From positions 1 to 39,725 of the forward strand of contig CADEEO010000006.1 of assembly GCA_902826365.1 (NCBI GenBank): a DNA stretch of 39,725 nucleotides. Reading direction: 5' to 3'. The notes below the pieces were generated by a model that saw only the letters and a program-made list of their open reading frames with translations, searched no databases and had not been told where the DNA came from. Every line of letters starts with the position of its first letter. The stretch's first letter is position 1. Position numbers and translations under genes: made by a program. Shown piece by piece: positions 1-6,485 of this stretch. The stretch is from an uncultured Hyphomicrobiales bacterium. GTDB taxonomy: Bacteria > Pseudomonadota > Alphaproteobacteria > Rhizobiales > Aestuariivirgaceae.

Positions 1-35
1 GCCGTCTCATCGTCGTCGCGGCACGGGGCCTTGTT

Positions 36-536
36 GTGAAGCCCGGTTCGCCGCGTCGGAAGGCGGCAAAAGCAGTAAAAGCAAGGAAGGGCGGGACTTC
101 ACGCCCCTCCTTCCAACTCTTCGATCCGCAGGCCCGCATCATGATCCCGCGCCTCCGGAGGAAGCCCAAGCGGCCCGGCCCCCGTATCCACATGTTCAAC
201 GCCGATTGGGACCTGGTGACCATCTGGCCGCCGCCCCGGCCAGCAGCCAGCCTCGCTCCCGCCCCACCCAAAACCGCTGATGGCCTGGTCAATGGCGCCC
301 GCCTCATCCGCAGGCTCGAGGCCCTCGAATCCGCCTTATCGGACCTTCCCCGCCAGGCCATGCGTCTCGCACGCTGGCGGATGCGGGAGAAAACGTCGCC
401 GAACCCCAGTTTCAAATCGCCCATCCGCCGCGGCCATCCGCCCGGTCACCGGAAGAGGGCCGTTCATCAGGTCGATGAACTGCTCAGCGAGTGCGACTGG
501 CTGGCCTTTCGCGCCGCGATGCACGACACAAGCTGA
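36..536 (+). CDS. Conserved hypothetical protein, possibly 5'-truncated by the window edge
   Basis: Function unknown. The first in-window start is a GTG at 36, but the frame stays open to base 3, so the true start may lie outside the window. The protein is basic and proline-rich at the N-terminus, then has a helical stretch with LIRRLEALESALSDLPRQA and LARWRMR, and ends in a basic tail with GHPPGHRKR followed by an HxVDELL segment. From memory, this layout (LRRLEAL..DLPRQA..LARW, then GxPPGxR) recurs in short hypothetical proteins of Hyphomicrobiales. No signal peptide or membrane segment is visible. It is separated from the next genes by a REP palindrome and is probably not co-transcribed with them. 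Confidence 0.6.
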   Translation: MKPGSPRRKAAKAVKARKGGTSRPSFQLFDPQARIMIPRLRRKPKRPGPRIHMFNADWDLVTIWPPPRPAASLAPAPPKTADGLVNGARLIRRLEALESALSDLPRQAMRLARWRMREKTSPNPSFKSPIRRGHPPGHRKRAVHQVDELLSECDWLAFRAAMHDTS

Positions 537-581
537 GGCAATAATCATCCGTAGACGGACTAATTTAATAACCACCCACTT

Positions 582-696
582 CTGTCATCCCGGCGAAAGC
601 CGGGACCCAGACTCATGACCAATGCGTATTCGGAAAGCCTGGGCCCCGGCATTCGCCGGGGTGACAGAAATTGTGAGCGTTTTCGCCGGAATGACA
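582..696. repeat. REP-type palindromic repeat with a third partial copy
   Basis: Two 29-base arms, 582-610 and 639-667, are inverted copies matching at 26 of 29 positions by my alignment. They are built around TCATCCCGGCGAAAGCCGGG. A third, shorter copy of the inner part (TTTCGCCGGAATGACA) lies at 681-696 in the same orientation as the second arm. Such units are common extragenic palindromes in alphaproteobacteria. It fills most of the 185-base gap 537-721 downstream of the MoaD-like gene, so it could also act as a transcription-stopping hairpin for the minus-strand operon. Confidence 0.8.
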
Positions 697-721
697 AATG
701 GTGGGGATGAGAGAGTTTCGC

Positions 722-967
722 TCAGCCGCCCGGAATGCGCGGCAGGAGATAGATTTCCGCGTCTGCCGGAAGCGCCTGGTCCCAGGTGTCGCGGTAGATT
801 TTGCCATTGATGGAGACGGCGATGCCGCGTTGCAGGTGGGGTTCGAAGGCGGGGTATTGCTCGGCCAGCGTCTTGAACAGCTCGCGGATGTTTTTCGCCT
901 CGACCGAAACGGAAAGCGCTCCGCCAACGATTGGCCGGAGCGCTCCCCAGAGGTGGACTTCCGCCAC
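722..967 (-). CDS. MoaD/ThiS-family small sulfur-carrier-like protein
   Basis: An 81-residue beta-grasp protein of the MoaD/ThiS type. It opens with a strand (AEVHLWGALRP), has a central helix (IRELFKTLAEQYPAF), a VSINGKI strand, and ends in LLPRIPGG. The terminal Gly-Gly is the residue pair that MoaD and ThiS adenylate and convert to a thiocarboxylate. It starts with GTG four bases after the stop of the molybdopterin subunit gene and is clearly the last gene of that operon. No MoaE or MoeB/ThiF partner is in the window. Inference: it serves cofactor sulfuration or maturation of this molybdenum hydroxylase. Alternatively it is a second, operon-dedicated MoaD. Confidence 0.8.
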   Translation of the reverse strand: MAEVHLWGALRPIVGGALSVSVEAKNIRELFKTLAEQYPAFEPHLQRGIAVSINGKIYRDTWDQALPADAEIYLLPRIPGG

Positions 968-971
968 GGGA

Positions 972-3233
972 CTAGTGCTTGCGGTTGCTGATCGCCTTGA
1001 GCACGCGGGGCGGCGACATCGGGATATGCGTCATACGGACGCCAACGGCGTTCGACATGGCATTGGCAATGGCCGCTAAGGGAGGCACGATGGAGGTTTC
1101 GCCAACGCCGCGCACACCATAGGGGTGGTTGGGGTTGGGAATTTCCAGGATCATCGTATCGATGAAGGGCAGGTCCGAGCAGACCGGGATGCGGTAATCG
1201 AGGAAGCCCGCGTTCTGCAGGCGGCCGTCCTTGCCGTAGATATATTCTTCGTTCAGCGCCCAGCCGATGCCCTGGGCGGCGCCGCCCTGGTACTGGCCTT
1301 CCACGTAGCTGGGATGAATGGCTTTGCCCGCATCCTGGATCACGGTGTAGCGCTTGACGGTGGAGCGGCCCGTTTCCGGGTCGACCTCGATATCGCAGAT
1401 ATGCGTGGCGAAGGAAACGCCGGCGCCATCGGCCACCAGTTCATTGTGGCCGGCAATCGGCCCGCCGGTGTTGCCGGCGGCGGCGGCGATTTCCTTGATG
1501 GAGAGCGGCGGGAAATTGCCGGCGTTGGTTCCGGCAGGCTTGGCGTGGCCATCTTCCCAGACAACGGCATCTTCCGGAATGTCCCACATCTTTGCGGCCC
1601 GCGCGCACAGCACCTTGATGCAGTTGCGGGCGGCGGCGATGGTGGCCATGCCGGTTGAGAAGGTGCCGCGGCTGCCGTCGGTCATGTCGTTGTGGCCGAG
1701 CGACGAGGTATCGGCGATCACCACGCGGACGTTTTCGTAAGCGAGGCCCAACTCTTCCGCGGCCATGAGGCCGATGGAAGCGCGGGAGCCGCCCACGTCG
1801 ATGGTGCCCACGGCAACGGTCACGGTGCCATCGGGCGTCACGTTGATATCGCAGCAGGTCTGGCCGCCGAAATTGAACCAGAAGCCGCAGGCCATGCCGC
1901 GTCCCTGGTTCTTTCCGAGCGGCGCTTTCATGTGCGCATGGTTCTTCGCCGCTTCGAGCGTGGCGCCAATGCCGATGGGGCCATAGACCGGGCCATAGGA
2001 GCTTTGGGTGCCCTGCTTGGCGGCATTCTTGATGCGGAGTTCAACCGCATCCATGCCGATCTTCTTGGCCAATTCATCAATGGCGCTTTCAACGGCGAAG
2101 GCGGCCATGGGAGCCGACGGCGCACGGTAGGCGGCCGTCTTCGGGCGGTTGACGATGACCTCGATGCTTTCGCTTTTGACGTTCTTGAGATCATAGCAGG
2201 CGAAGGCCGTCATGGCGCCGAACTCGGCCCAGGTGGCGGGGAAAGCGCCGCCATGATAGCGGAGCACGCCATGGGCGGCAGTGATGGTGCCATCCTTCTT
2301 CGCACCGATTTTCATGTCGATGGAAGTTGAGCTTGTGGGACCTGAGCAGCGGAACACCTCGTCGCGAGTCATGGTGAGCTTCACCGGGCGGTTGGCCTTG
2401 CGCGACAGGGCAAGGGCCAATGGTTCGGTCCAGATGTGGGTCTTGCCGCCGAAGCCGCCGCCGATTTCAGACGCGGTGACGCGCAGCTTGGAAATATCCA
2501 TGCCGAGCAGGGCAGCGCACTGGTTGCGGTAAACGAAGTGGCCCTGGGTGCAGACCCAAAGCTCGCCCTGGCCATCGGGGCTGACGTTGGCCACGCAGGC
2601 ATGGGGTTCGATGTAGCCCTGGTGCGTCTGCTCGGTCTTGTAGGTGTGCTCGACGATAACGTCGGCATCCTTGAAGCCTTGCACGATGTCGCCGTGGCCG
2701 AAGCTGGCGCGCTTGTTGTTGTTGGAGGGCTTGGTTGGCGTTGGCTCAACGCCTTCGGTGAAGATGTCGTTGTGAATGACCGGAGCCGAGGGCTTCAGGG
2801 CTTCATCCACATCGGTGACGTGAGGCAGCATCTCATAATCGACCTGGATAAGTTTCAGCGCCTTGCGGGCGGTGGTTTGATCGATGGCGGCTACGGCTGC
2901 CACGGCGTGGCCGTCATAGAGAACCTTCTTGCGGGCCATGCAGTTTTCGAGGATGTCGCGCATGCCGCGGTCACCGGCGGTGAGATCGGGAAGATCGGCG
3001 CTGGTGATGATGGCTTTCACGCCGGCAAGCTTTTCGGCCTTCGAGGTGTCGATTTTCTTGATCTTGGCGTGGGCATGGGGCGAACGCAGCACGAGGGCTA
3101 TGAGCTGGCCCGGCGCGTTGTAGTCAGCGCCATATTTGGCGCGGCCGGTGACCTTGTCGACGCCATCGGGGCGCAGGGGCCTTGTGCCGACCTGCTTGAA
3201 TTTCTGGTTGGTGAAGTTTGTGTCGAGTGGCAT
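972..3233 (-). CDS. Xanthine dehydrogenase-family molybdopterin-binding (large) subunit
   Basis: The 753-residue catalytic subunit of a molybdenum hydroxylase (xanthine oxidase family). The N-terminal a/b-hammerhead domain covers about residues 20-135 and the MoCo-binding domains follow. GGGFGGK is at 258-264, AYRAPSAP at 368-375, and GVGE at 709-712 with Glu712 in the place of the catalytic base. The AYRAPSAP loop is neither the form I CO-dehydrogenase loop (AYxCSFR) nor the form II loop (AYRGAGR), so CO oxidation is unlikely. An aldehyde or N-heterocycle is more likely, but the substrate cannot be read. The ATG lies one base after the stop of the 2Fe-2S subunit gene. No signal peptide is present, so the enzyme is probably cytoplasmic. 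Confidence 0.93.
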   Translation of the reverse strand: MPLDTNFTNQKFKQVGTRPLRPDGVDKVTGRAKYGADYNAPGQLIALVLRSPHAHAKIKKIDTSKAEKLAGVKAIITSADLPDLTAGDRGMRDILENCMARKKVLYDGHAVAAVAAIDQTTARKALKLIQVDYEMLPHVTDVDEALKPSAPVIHNDIFTEGVEPTPTKPSNNNKRASFGHGDIVQGFKDADVIVEHTYKTEQTHQGYIEPHACVANVSPDGQGELWVCTQGHFVYRNQCAALLGMDISKLRVTASEIGGGFGGKTHIWTEPLALALSRKANRPVKLTMTRDEVFRCSGPTSSTSIDMKIGAKKDGTITAAHGVLRYHGGAFPATWAEFGAMTAFACYDLKNVKSESIEVIVNRPKTAAYRAPSAPMAAFAVESAIDELAKKIGMDAVELRIKNAAKQGTQSSYGPVYGPIGIGATLEAAKNHAHMKAPLGKNQGRGMACGFWFNFGGQTCCDINVTPDGTVTVAVGTIDVGGSRASIGLMAAEELGLAYENVRVVIADTSSLGHNDMTDGSRGTFSTGMATIAAARNCIKVLCARAAKMWDIPEDAVVWEDGHAKPAGTNAGNFPPLSIKEIAAAAGNTGGPIAGHNELVADGAGVSFATHICDIEVDPETGRSTVKRYTVIQDAGKAIHPSYVEGQYQGGAAQGIGWALNEEYIYGKDGRLQNAGFLDYRIPVCSDLPFIDTMILEIPNPNHPYGVRGVGETSIVPPLAAIANAMSNAVGVRMTHIPMSPPRVLKAISNRKH

Positions 3234-3234
3234 G

Positions 3235-3711
3235 TTAAGCTCCTCTCATTTCTTTTGCGGTGGCCTGAACGGCGCGGACAATTTTATCGTAGCCGGTGCA
3301 GCGGCAAAGATTGCCGGCAAGGCCAAAGCGGATTTCCTCTTCGGAAGGATCCGGGTTCTTGTCGAGCAGCGCCTTGGCCGCAATCAAAAAGCCCGGGGTG
3401 CAGATGCCGCATTGAAGGGCGGCATGGGAGATGAAGTTTTTCTGCAGGGGATGGAGCTGGTCGCCCTTGGCCATGCCTTCGATGGTTCCGACCTTGGCGC
3501 CATTCACTTCAGCGCCGAGCACGAGGCAGGAGCAGACGAGGCGGCCATTGATGGTGACGCTGCAGGCGCCGCAGTCACCGGTGCCGCAGCCTTCCTTGGC
3601 GCCGGTCATGCCCAAACGGTTGCGCAGCACGTCGAGCAGCGGCTCGTCGGCATTGCAGACGAACTCAACGGCATCCCCGTTAATGGTGGTTGATACGTGA
3701 ACGCCCGACAT
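3235..3711 (-). CDS. Molybdenum hydroxylase 2Fe-2S (small) subunit
   Basis: A 158-residue electron-transfer subunit with two [2Fe-2S] domains. The plant-ferredoxin-like N-terminal cluster uses Cys42, Cys47, Cys50 and Cys62 (or Cys60) in GCGTGDCGAC...C. The helical C-terminal cluster uses Cys101, Cys104, Cys136 and Cys138 (CGIC and CRCTGY). Length and motif spacing are normal for CoxS/XdhC-type subunits. Its ATG shares one base with the stop of the upstream FAD subunit gene (a TAATG junction), which indicates translational coupling. It passes electrons from the molybdenum site to the FAD subunit. Confidence 0.95.
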   Translation of the reverse strand: MSGVHVSTTINGDAVEFVCNADEPLLDVLRNRLGMTGAKEGCGTGDCGACSVTINGRLVCSCLVLGAEVNGAKVGTIEGMAKGDQLHPLQKNFISHAALQCGICTPGFLIAAKALLDKNPDPSEEEIRFGLAGNLCRCTGYDKIVRAVQATAKEMRGA

Positions 3712-4571
3712 TATTTTCCTCCTGCGCGCTTGTACGCGATTTCTGCGGCGCGGCGCGCGAGGACGCCTGCAACCTTGGTTCTGAATTCGATGGTGCCGCG
3801 CTTGTCATCAATGGGCTTGCAGGCGGCGGCGCAGGCGGCGGCGAGTTTTTCAAGTGCTGCCGCATCAAGCTTCGAGCCGATCAGGGCCTTTGCTGCTGCG
3901 GGCACGACGATGATCGTCGGCGCTACGGCGCCCAGAACAACGCGGGCATCCTTGACCGTGCCCTTGCCATCGAGCGTGAGATTGACGGCGGCGCTGACCA
4001 CGGCGATATCCATTTCGGTGCGCGGAATGAAGCGCAGATAGGCATCGCTGGAATTTGCCGGGCGCTTGGGCAGCAGAATGGCTTCGATAATTTCGCCCTT
4101 CTTGAGCGAGATGCGGCCCGGCGACACCGGAACCTGTTCAACCGGAATGGTGCGCTTGCCCTTGGGGCCGGAAATCACAACCTTGGCATTGGCGGCGATG
4201 AGGGCCGGCACGCCATCGGCGGCGGGCGAACCGTTGCAGAGATTGCCGACCATGGTGCAGCGGCCCTGCACCTGCTTGGAGCCGATGAGATTTGCCCCTT
4301 CGACAACGCCGGGCCAGGCTTTCACCAGGGCTGCGTTTTCACCGAGTTGCACGCCCGGTACGGCGGCACCGATCCTGAATCCTGTGGCGGATTTCGCGAT
4401 GTCAAAGACACCCTTGATGCGCTTGATATCGACGACAAGGTCAGGCTCCAGAAAGCCGCCTTTCATTTTGACCAGCAGGTCTGTTCCTCCCGCCAGAACA
4501 AAGGCCAGGCCCTTTTCCTTGGCCAGCAGTGTTACCGCCGATTTAAGTGTTTCCGGTGCTTCGTATCGCAT
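3711..4571 (-). CDS. Molybdenum hydroxylase FAD-binding (medium) subunit
   Basis: A 286-residue CoxM/XdhB-type flavoprotein. The first FAD motif is VLAGGTDLL near residues 25-33, and the second is the MVGNLCNGSPAAD segment near residues 106-118, where the family usually has TIGGN. A C-terminal CO-dehydrogenase flavoprotein domain follows. The ATG has a good ribosome binding site (AGGTGA, four bases before the start). It is the first gene of the FAD, Fe-S, Mo and MoaD-like order. A 107-base gap separates it from the DeoR gene upstream on the same strand. That gap holds a TTGACC hexamer (minus strand, 4629-4624) that might be part of a promoter, but I see no convincing -10. Confidence 0.93.
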   Translation of the reverse strand: MRYEAPETLKSAVTLLAKEKGLAFVLAGGTDLLVKMKGGFLEPDLVVDIKRIKGVFDIAKSATGFRIGAAVPGVQLGENAALVKAWPGVVEGANLIGSKQVQGRCTMVGNLCNGSPAADGVPALIAANAKVVISGPKGKRTIPVEQVPVSPGRISLKKGEIIEAILLPKRPANSSDAYLRFIPRTEMDIAVVSAAVNLTLDGKGTVKDARVVLGAVAPTIIVVPAAAKALIGSKLDAAALEKLAAACAAACKPIDDKRGTIEFRTKVAGVLARRAAEIAYKRAGGK

Positions 4572-4678
4572 TCTTCACCTGTTTTTGAGTTCCCGCGCCA
4601 GTTTGGCCTGTTCCATGCGTTTTGGTCAACCGGCTTATTTCTTTCTATACATAATTCATGGCTGCCCTGCGGCTTTTA

Positions 4679-5449
4679 TCAGCGCGCCACAACATTCACG
4701 CTGACACCTGCCTCCTGCAGCACGGAAGCGAGCTTAGCATCGGGAATGCCATCGGTAATGAGGCGATTGATGTCCTTGAAGTCGCAGACCTTGATCAGAG
4801 CGATGCGGCCGAATTTCGAGGCATCCGACAGCATCACGCGCGTTTCGCCGCGCGACAGCACCATGCGGGCAAACTCGGCCTCGTCGAGATAGCTGTCGGA
4901 GGGACCGAAGTCCGCATCCAGCGCGCCGATTGAGATGATCGCGTGGCGGACATGGAAGCTTGCGGCAAAGGCGATGGCGGAGGGGCCAAAGGCCGCGCCA
5001 TTGGAGCCATTCAACTCGCCGCCCGCCATATAAACCCGGTTGCCGTTCACGGTGGCGAGCGTCCGGGCGATGTCGGACGAGTTGGTGACGACGGTGAGAT
5101 TGCGTTTTTTCAAGAGTTCGCGGGCAAAAATGCTGGTGGTGGTGCCGGTATCGAGCATCAGGCTGTCGCCATCCTCGATCAGCCTTGCGGCGCGGCGGGC
5201 AATGGCGCGCTTGGCGGCGAAATGTTCGCGGAGCCGCCGCTCGAATGGCGCTTCGCCCAATTCATGGGGGAGAGCAATGGAGCCGTGACGCCGTGAGACC
5301 TCGCGGGAGTCGACCAGAGGCTTGATATCGCGGCGGACCGTTTCAAAGGACACATCCAGAGCCTTGGCCAAATCGGCGACGGAACAGGTTCCCTGCTCGC
5401 GGACAAGGCTGAGAATCTGGGTTTGGCGCTTGCTGAGTCCGGTGGCCAT
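4679..5449 (-). CDS. DeoR/GlpR-family transcriptional regulator
   Basis: A 256-residue repressor-type protein. The N-terminal winged helix-turn-helix (SVADLAKALDVSFETVRRDI) is followed by the DeoR sensor domain, with DTGTTT, a VVTNSSDIA strand and the late LSDASKFGR motif. Family sensor domains usually bind phosphorylated sugars or similar phosphate esters. I chose the ATG at 5449; a TTG 36 bases further upstream would add 12 residues and overlap the putative operator. It lies between two oppositely oriented operons, the molybdenum hydroxylase genes (same strand, downstream) and the kinase/GcvT genes (divergent), and is the obvious local regulator of one or both. Its ligand is unknown; a phosphorylated product of the kinases is an inference. 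Confidence 0.9.
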   Translation of the reverse strand: MATGLSKRQTQILSLVREQGTCSVADLAKALDVSFETVRRDIKPLVDSREVSRRHGSIALPHELGEAPFERRLREHFAAKRAIARRAARLIEDGDSLMLDTGTTTSIFARELLKKRNLTVVTNSSDIARTLATVNGNRVYMAGGELNGSNGAAFGPSAIAFAASFHVRHAIISIGALDADFGPSDSYLDEAEFARMVLSRGETRVMLSDASKFGRIALIKVCDFKDINRLITDGIPDAKLASVLQEAGVSVNVVAR

Positions 5450-5466
5450 GAGTGATTTTTGATCAC

Positions 5467-5542
5467 ATTTTGTGGTTTTTGGCAATTGTCATTATATTTC
5501 GGTCAAAAAGCCACAAAATTTATGCGAGATTACCACATAAAA
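5467..5542. promoter_or_regulatory. Putative DeoR operator: TTTTGTGG inverted repeat
   Basis: In the divergent gap between the DeoR gene and the first kinase, ATTTTGTGG at 5467-5475 is exactly reverse-complemented by CCACAAAAT at 5511-5519. Both arms continue into a T5G / CA5 run, with one base of offset. A third, weaker half-site (CCACATAAAA) is at 5533-5542. Arm centres are about 44 bases apart, roughly four helical turns. The surrounding DNA is much more AT-rich than the neighbouring genes. Position and symmetry fit an autoregulated divergent operator; binding itself is inferred. Confidence 0.55.
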
Positions 5543-5603
5543 CAACATTACAGTTGACCTCCGGGCTTCAAAAGGCTTCATTTCAGGGAAGGGAGAAGGC
5601 CAC

Positions 5604-6485
5604 ATGCCTGCAGAAGACAGGGTTCGGGGACTGCCATGCTGGACTGGGGCCATCGAGGTGGTTCCGCTAAAAGGGGGCGTGAGCAACACCAGTTTCACGG
5701 TTCAGGACCGCGCCGGCAAATTTGTGGCCCGGGTCGGCGAGGATTATCCCTTCCATCATGTGTTCCGCGAGGCGGAAGTGATCGCCAGCCAGGCCGCCTT
5801 TGAGGCGGGGCTGTCGCCGGAGGTTGTCTATACGGAGCCCGGCATCATGGTGGTGCGCTTTATTGAAGCGCGCACCTATGCGGAGGCCGATGTGCGGGCA
5901 AATACCGATGCTTGCGTCGACATCGTGAAGCGCTGCCACCGGGAAATGGGCAAGCGCATTTCAGGCCGCGCCAATATTTTCTGGGTGTTCCATGTGCTGC
6001 GCGATTATGCGCACACCATCACGGCGGCGAAGCATCGCCATGTTCCCGACATTCCGCGCTGGATGGCGGAAGTTGAGCGGCTCGAAAAGGCGCAGGTGCC
6101 GCTGCCGATTATTTTCGGCCATCACGATTTGCTGCCGACAAATTTCATGGATGACGGAAAACGGCTGTGGCTGATCGACTGGGAGTATGGCGGATTCGGC
6201 ACGGCGATGTTCGATCTTGCCAATATCGCTTCCAACAACCAGTTCACAGAGCAAGCAGAGAAGGATTTGCTGACGCGTTATTTTGAGCGCGCGCCCGATG
6301 GAGCTTTGCTGCGTTCATTCTACGCCATGAAAACCGCCAGCGCTTTGCGCGAAGCCGTGTGGGGCATGGTTTCGGAAATCCATCTCAATGCGCCGGGCGT
6401 GGACTACGTGGCCTATGCCCGAGAATATCTCGGACGCTATGAAAATATGCTGGAAGATTTTAATGCAAAGTTTGGAAAGACATGA
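5604..6485 (+). CDS. Choline kinase/APH-family phosphotransferase (first copy)
   Basis: A 293-residue protein-kinase-like small-molecule phosphotransferase. A glycine-rich nucleotide loop (GGVSNTSF, 24-31) comes first. The Brenner motif HxDxxxxN follows with His173, Asp175 and Asn180 (GHHDLLPTN), then the metal-binding DWEY at 192-195. The family phosphorylates choline, ethanolamine, aminoglycosides or similar amino alcohols; this substrate is unknown. It overlaps the next gene by four bases (ATGA) and opens the plus-strand operon right after the DeoR operator. Its close linkage to two dimethylglycine/sarcosine-dehydrogenase-like enzymes argues for catabolism of an N-methylated compound rather than for LPS decoration or drug resistance. 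Confidence 0.85.
   Translation: MPAEDRVRGLPCWTGAIEVVPLKGGVSNTSFTVQDRAGKFVARVGEDYPFHHVFREAEVIASQAAFEAGLSPEVVYTEPGIMVVRFIEARTYAEADVRANTDACVDIVKRCHREMGKRISGRANIFWVFHVLRDYAHTITAAKHRHVPDIPRWMAEVERLEKAQVPLPIIFGHHDLLPTNFMDDGKRLWLIDWEYGGFGTAMFDLANIASNNQFTEQAEKDLLTRYFERAPDGALLRSFYAMKTASALREAVWGMVSEIHLNAPGVDYVAYAREYLGRYENMLEDFNAKFGKT

Noticed and set aside
1692-2330. A 212-residue plus-strand frame inside the molybdenum subunit gene
   Set aside because: Shadow of the real gene, with no recognisable domain or ribosome site.
2436-3434. A 332-residue open frame on the plus strand opposite the molybdenum subunit gene
   Set aside because: It is antisense to a gene with clear catalytic motifs, is Gly/Ala/Val/Asp-rich as expected from the complement of GC-rich coding sequence, and shows no family motif.
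972-4571. Aerobic CO dehydrogenase (coxMSL)
   Set aside because: Gene order fits, but the active-site loop is AYRAPSAP rather than AYxCSFR or AYRGAGR, and no CoxD/E/F maturation genes follow.
3690-4892. A 400-residue plus-strand frame over the FAD subunit and the end of the DeoR gene
   Set aside because: It spans two convincing minus-strand genes and their intergenic gap; composition is that of a shadow frame.
5450-5485. TTG at 5485 as start of the DeoR protein
   Set aside because: It would run through the inverted repeat and has no ribosome site; the ATG at 5449 gives the usual N-terminus just before the helix-turn-helix.
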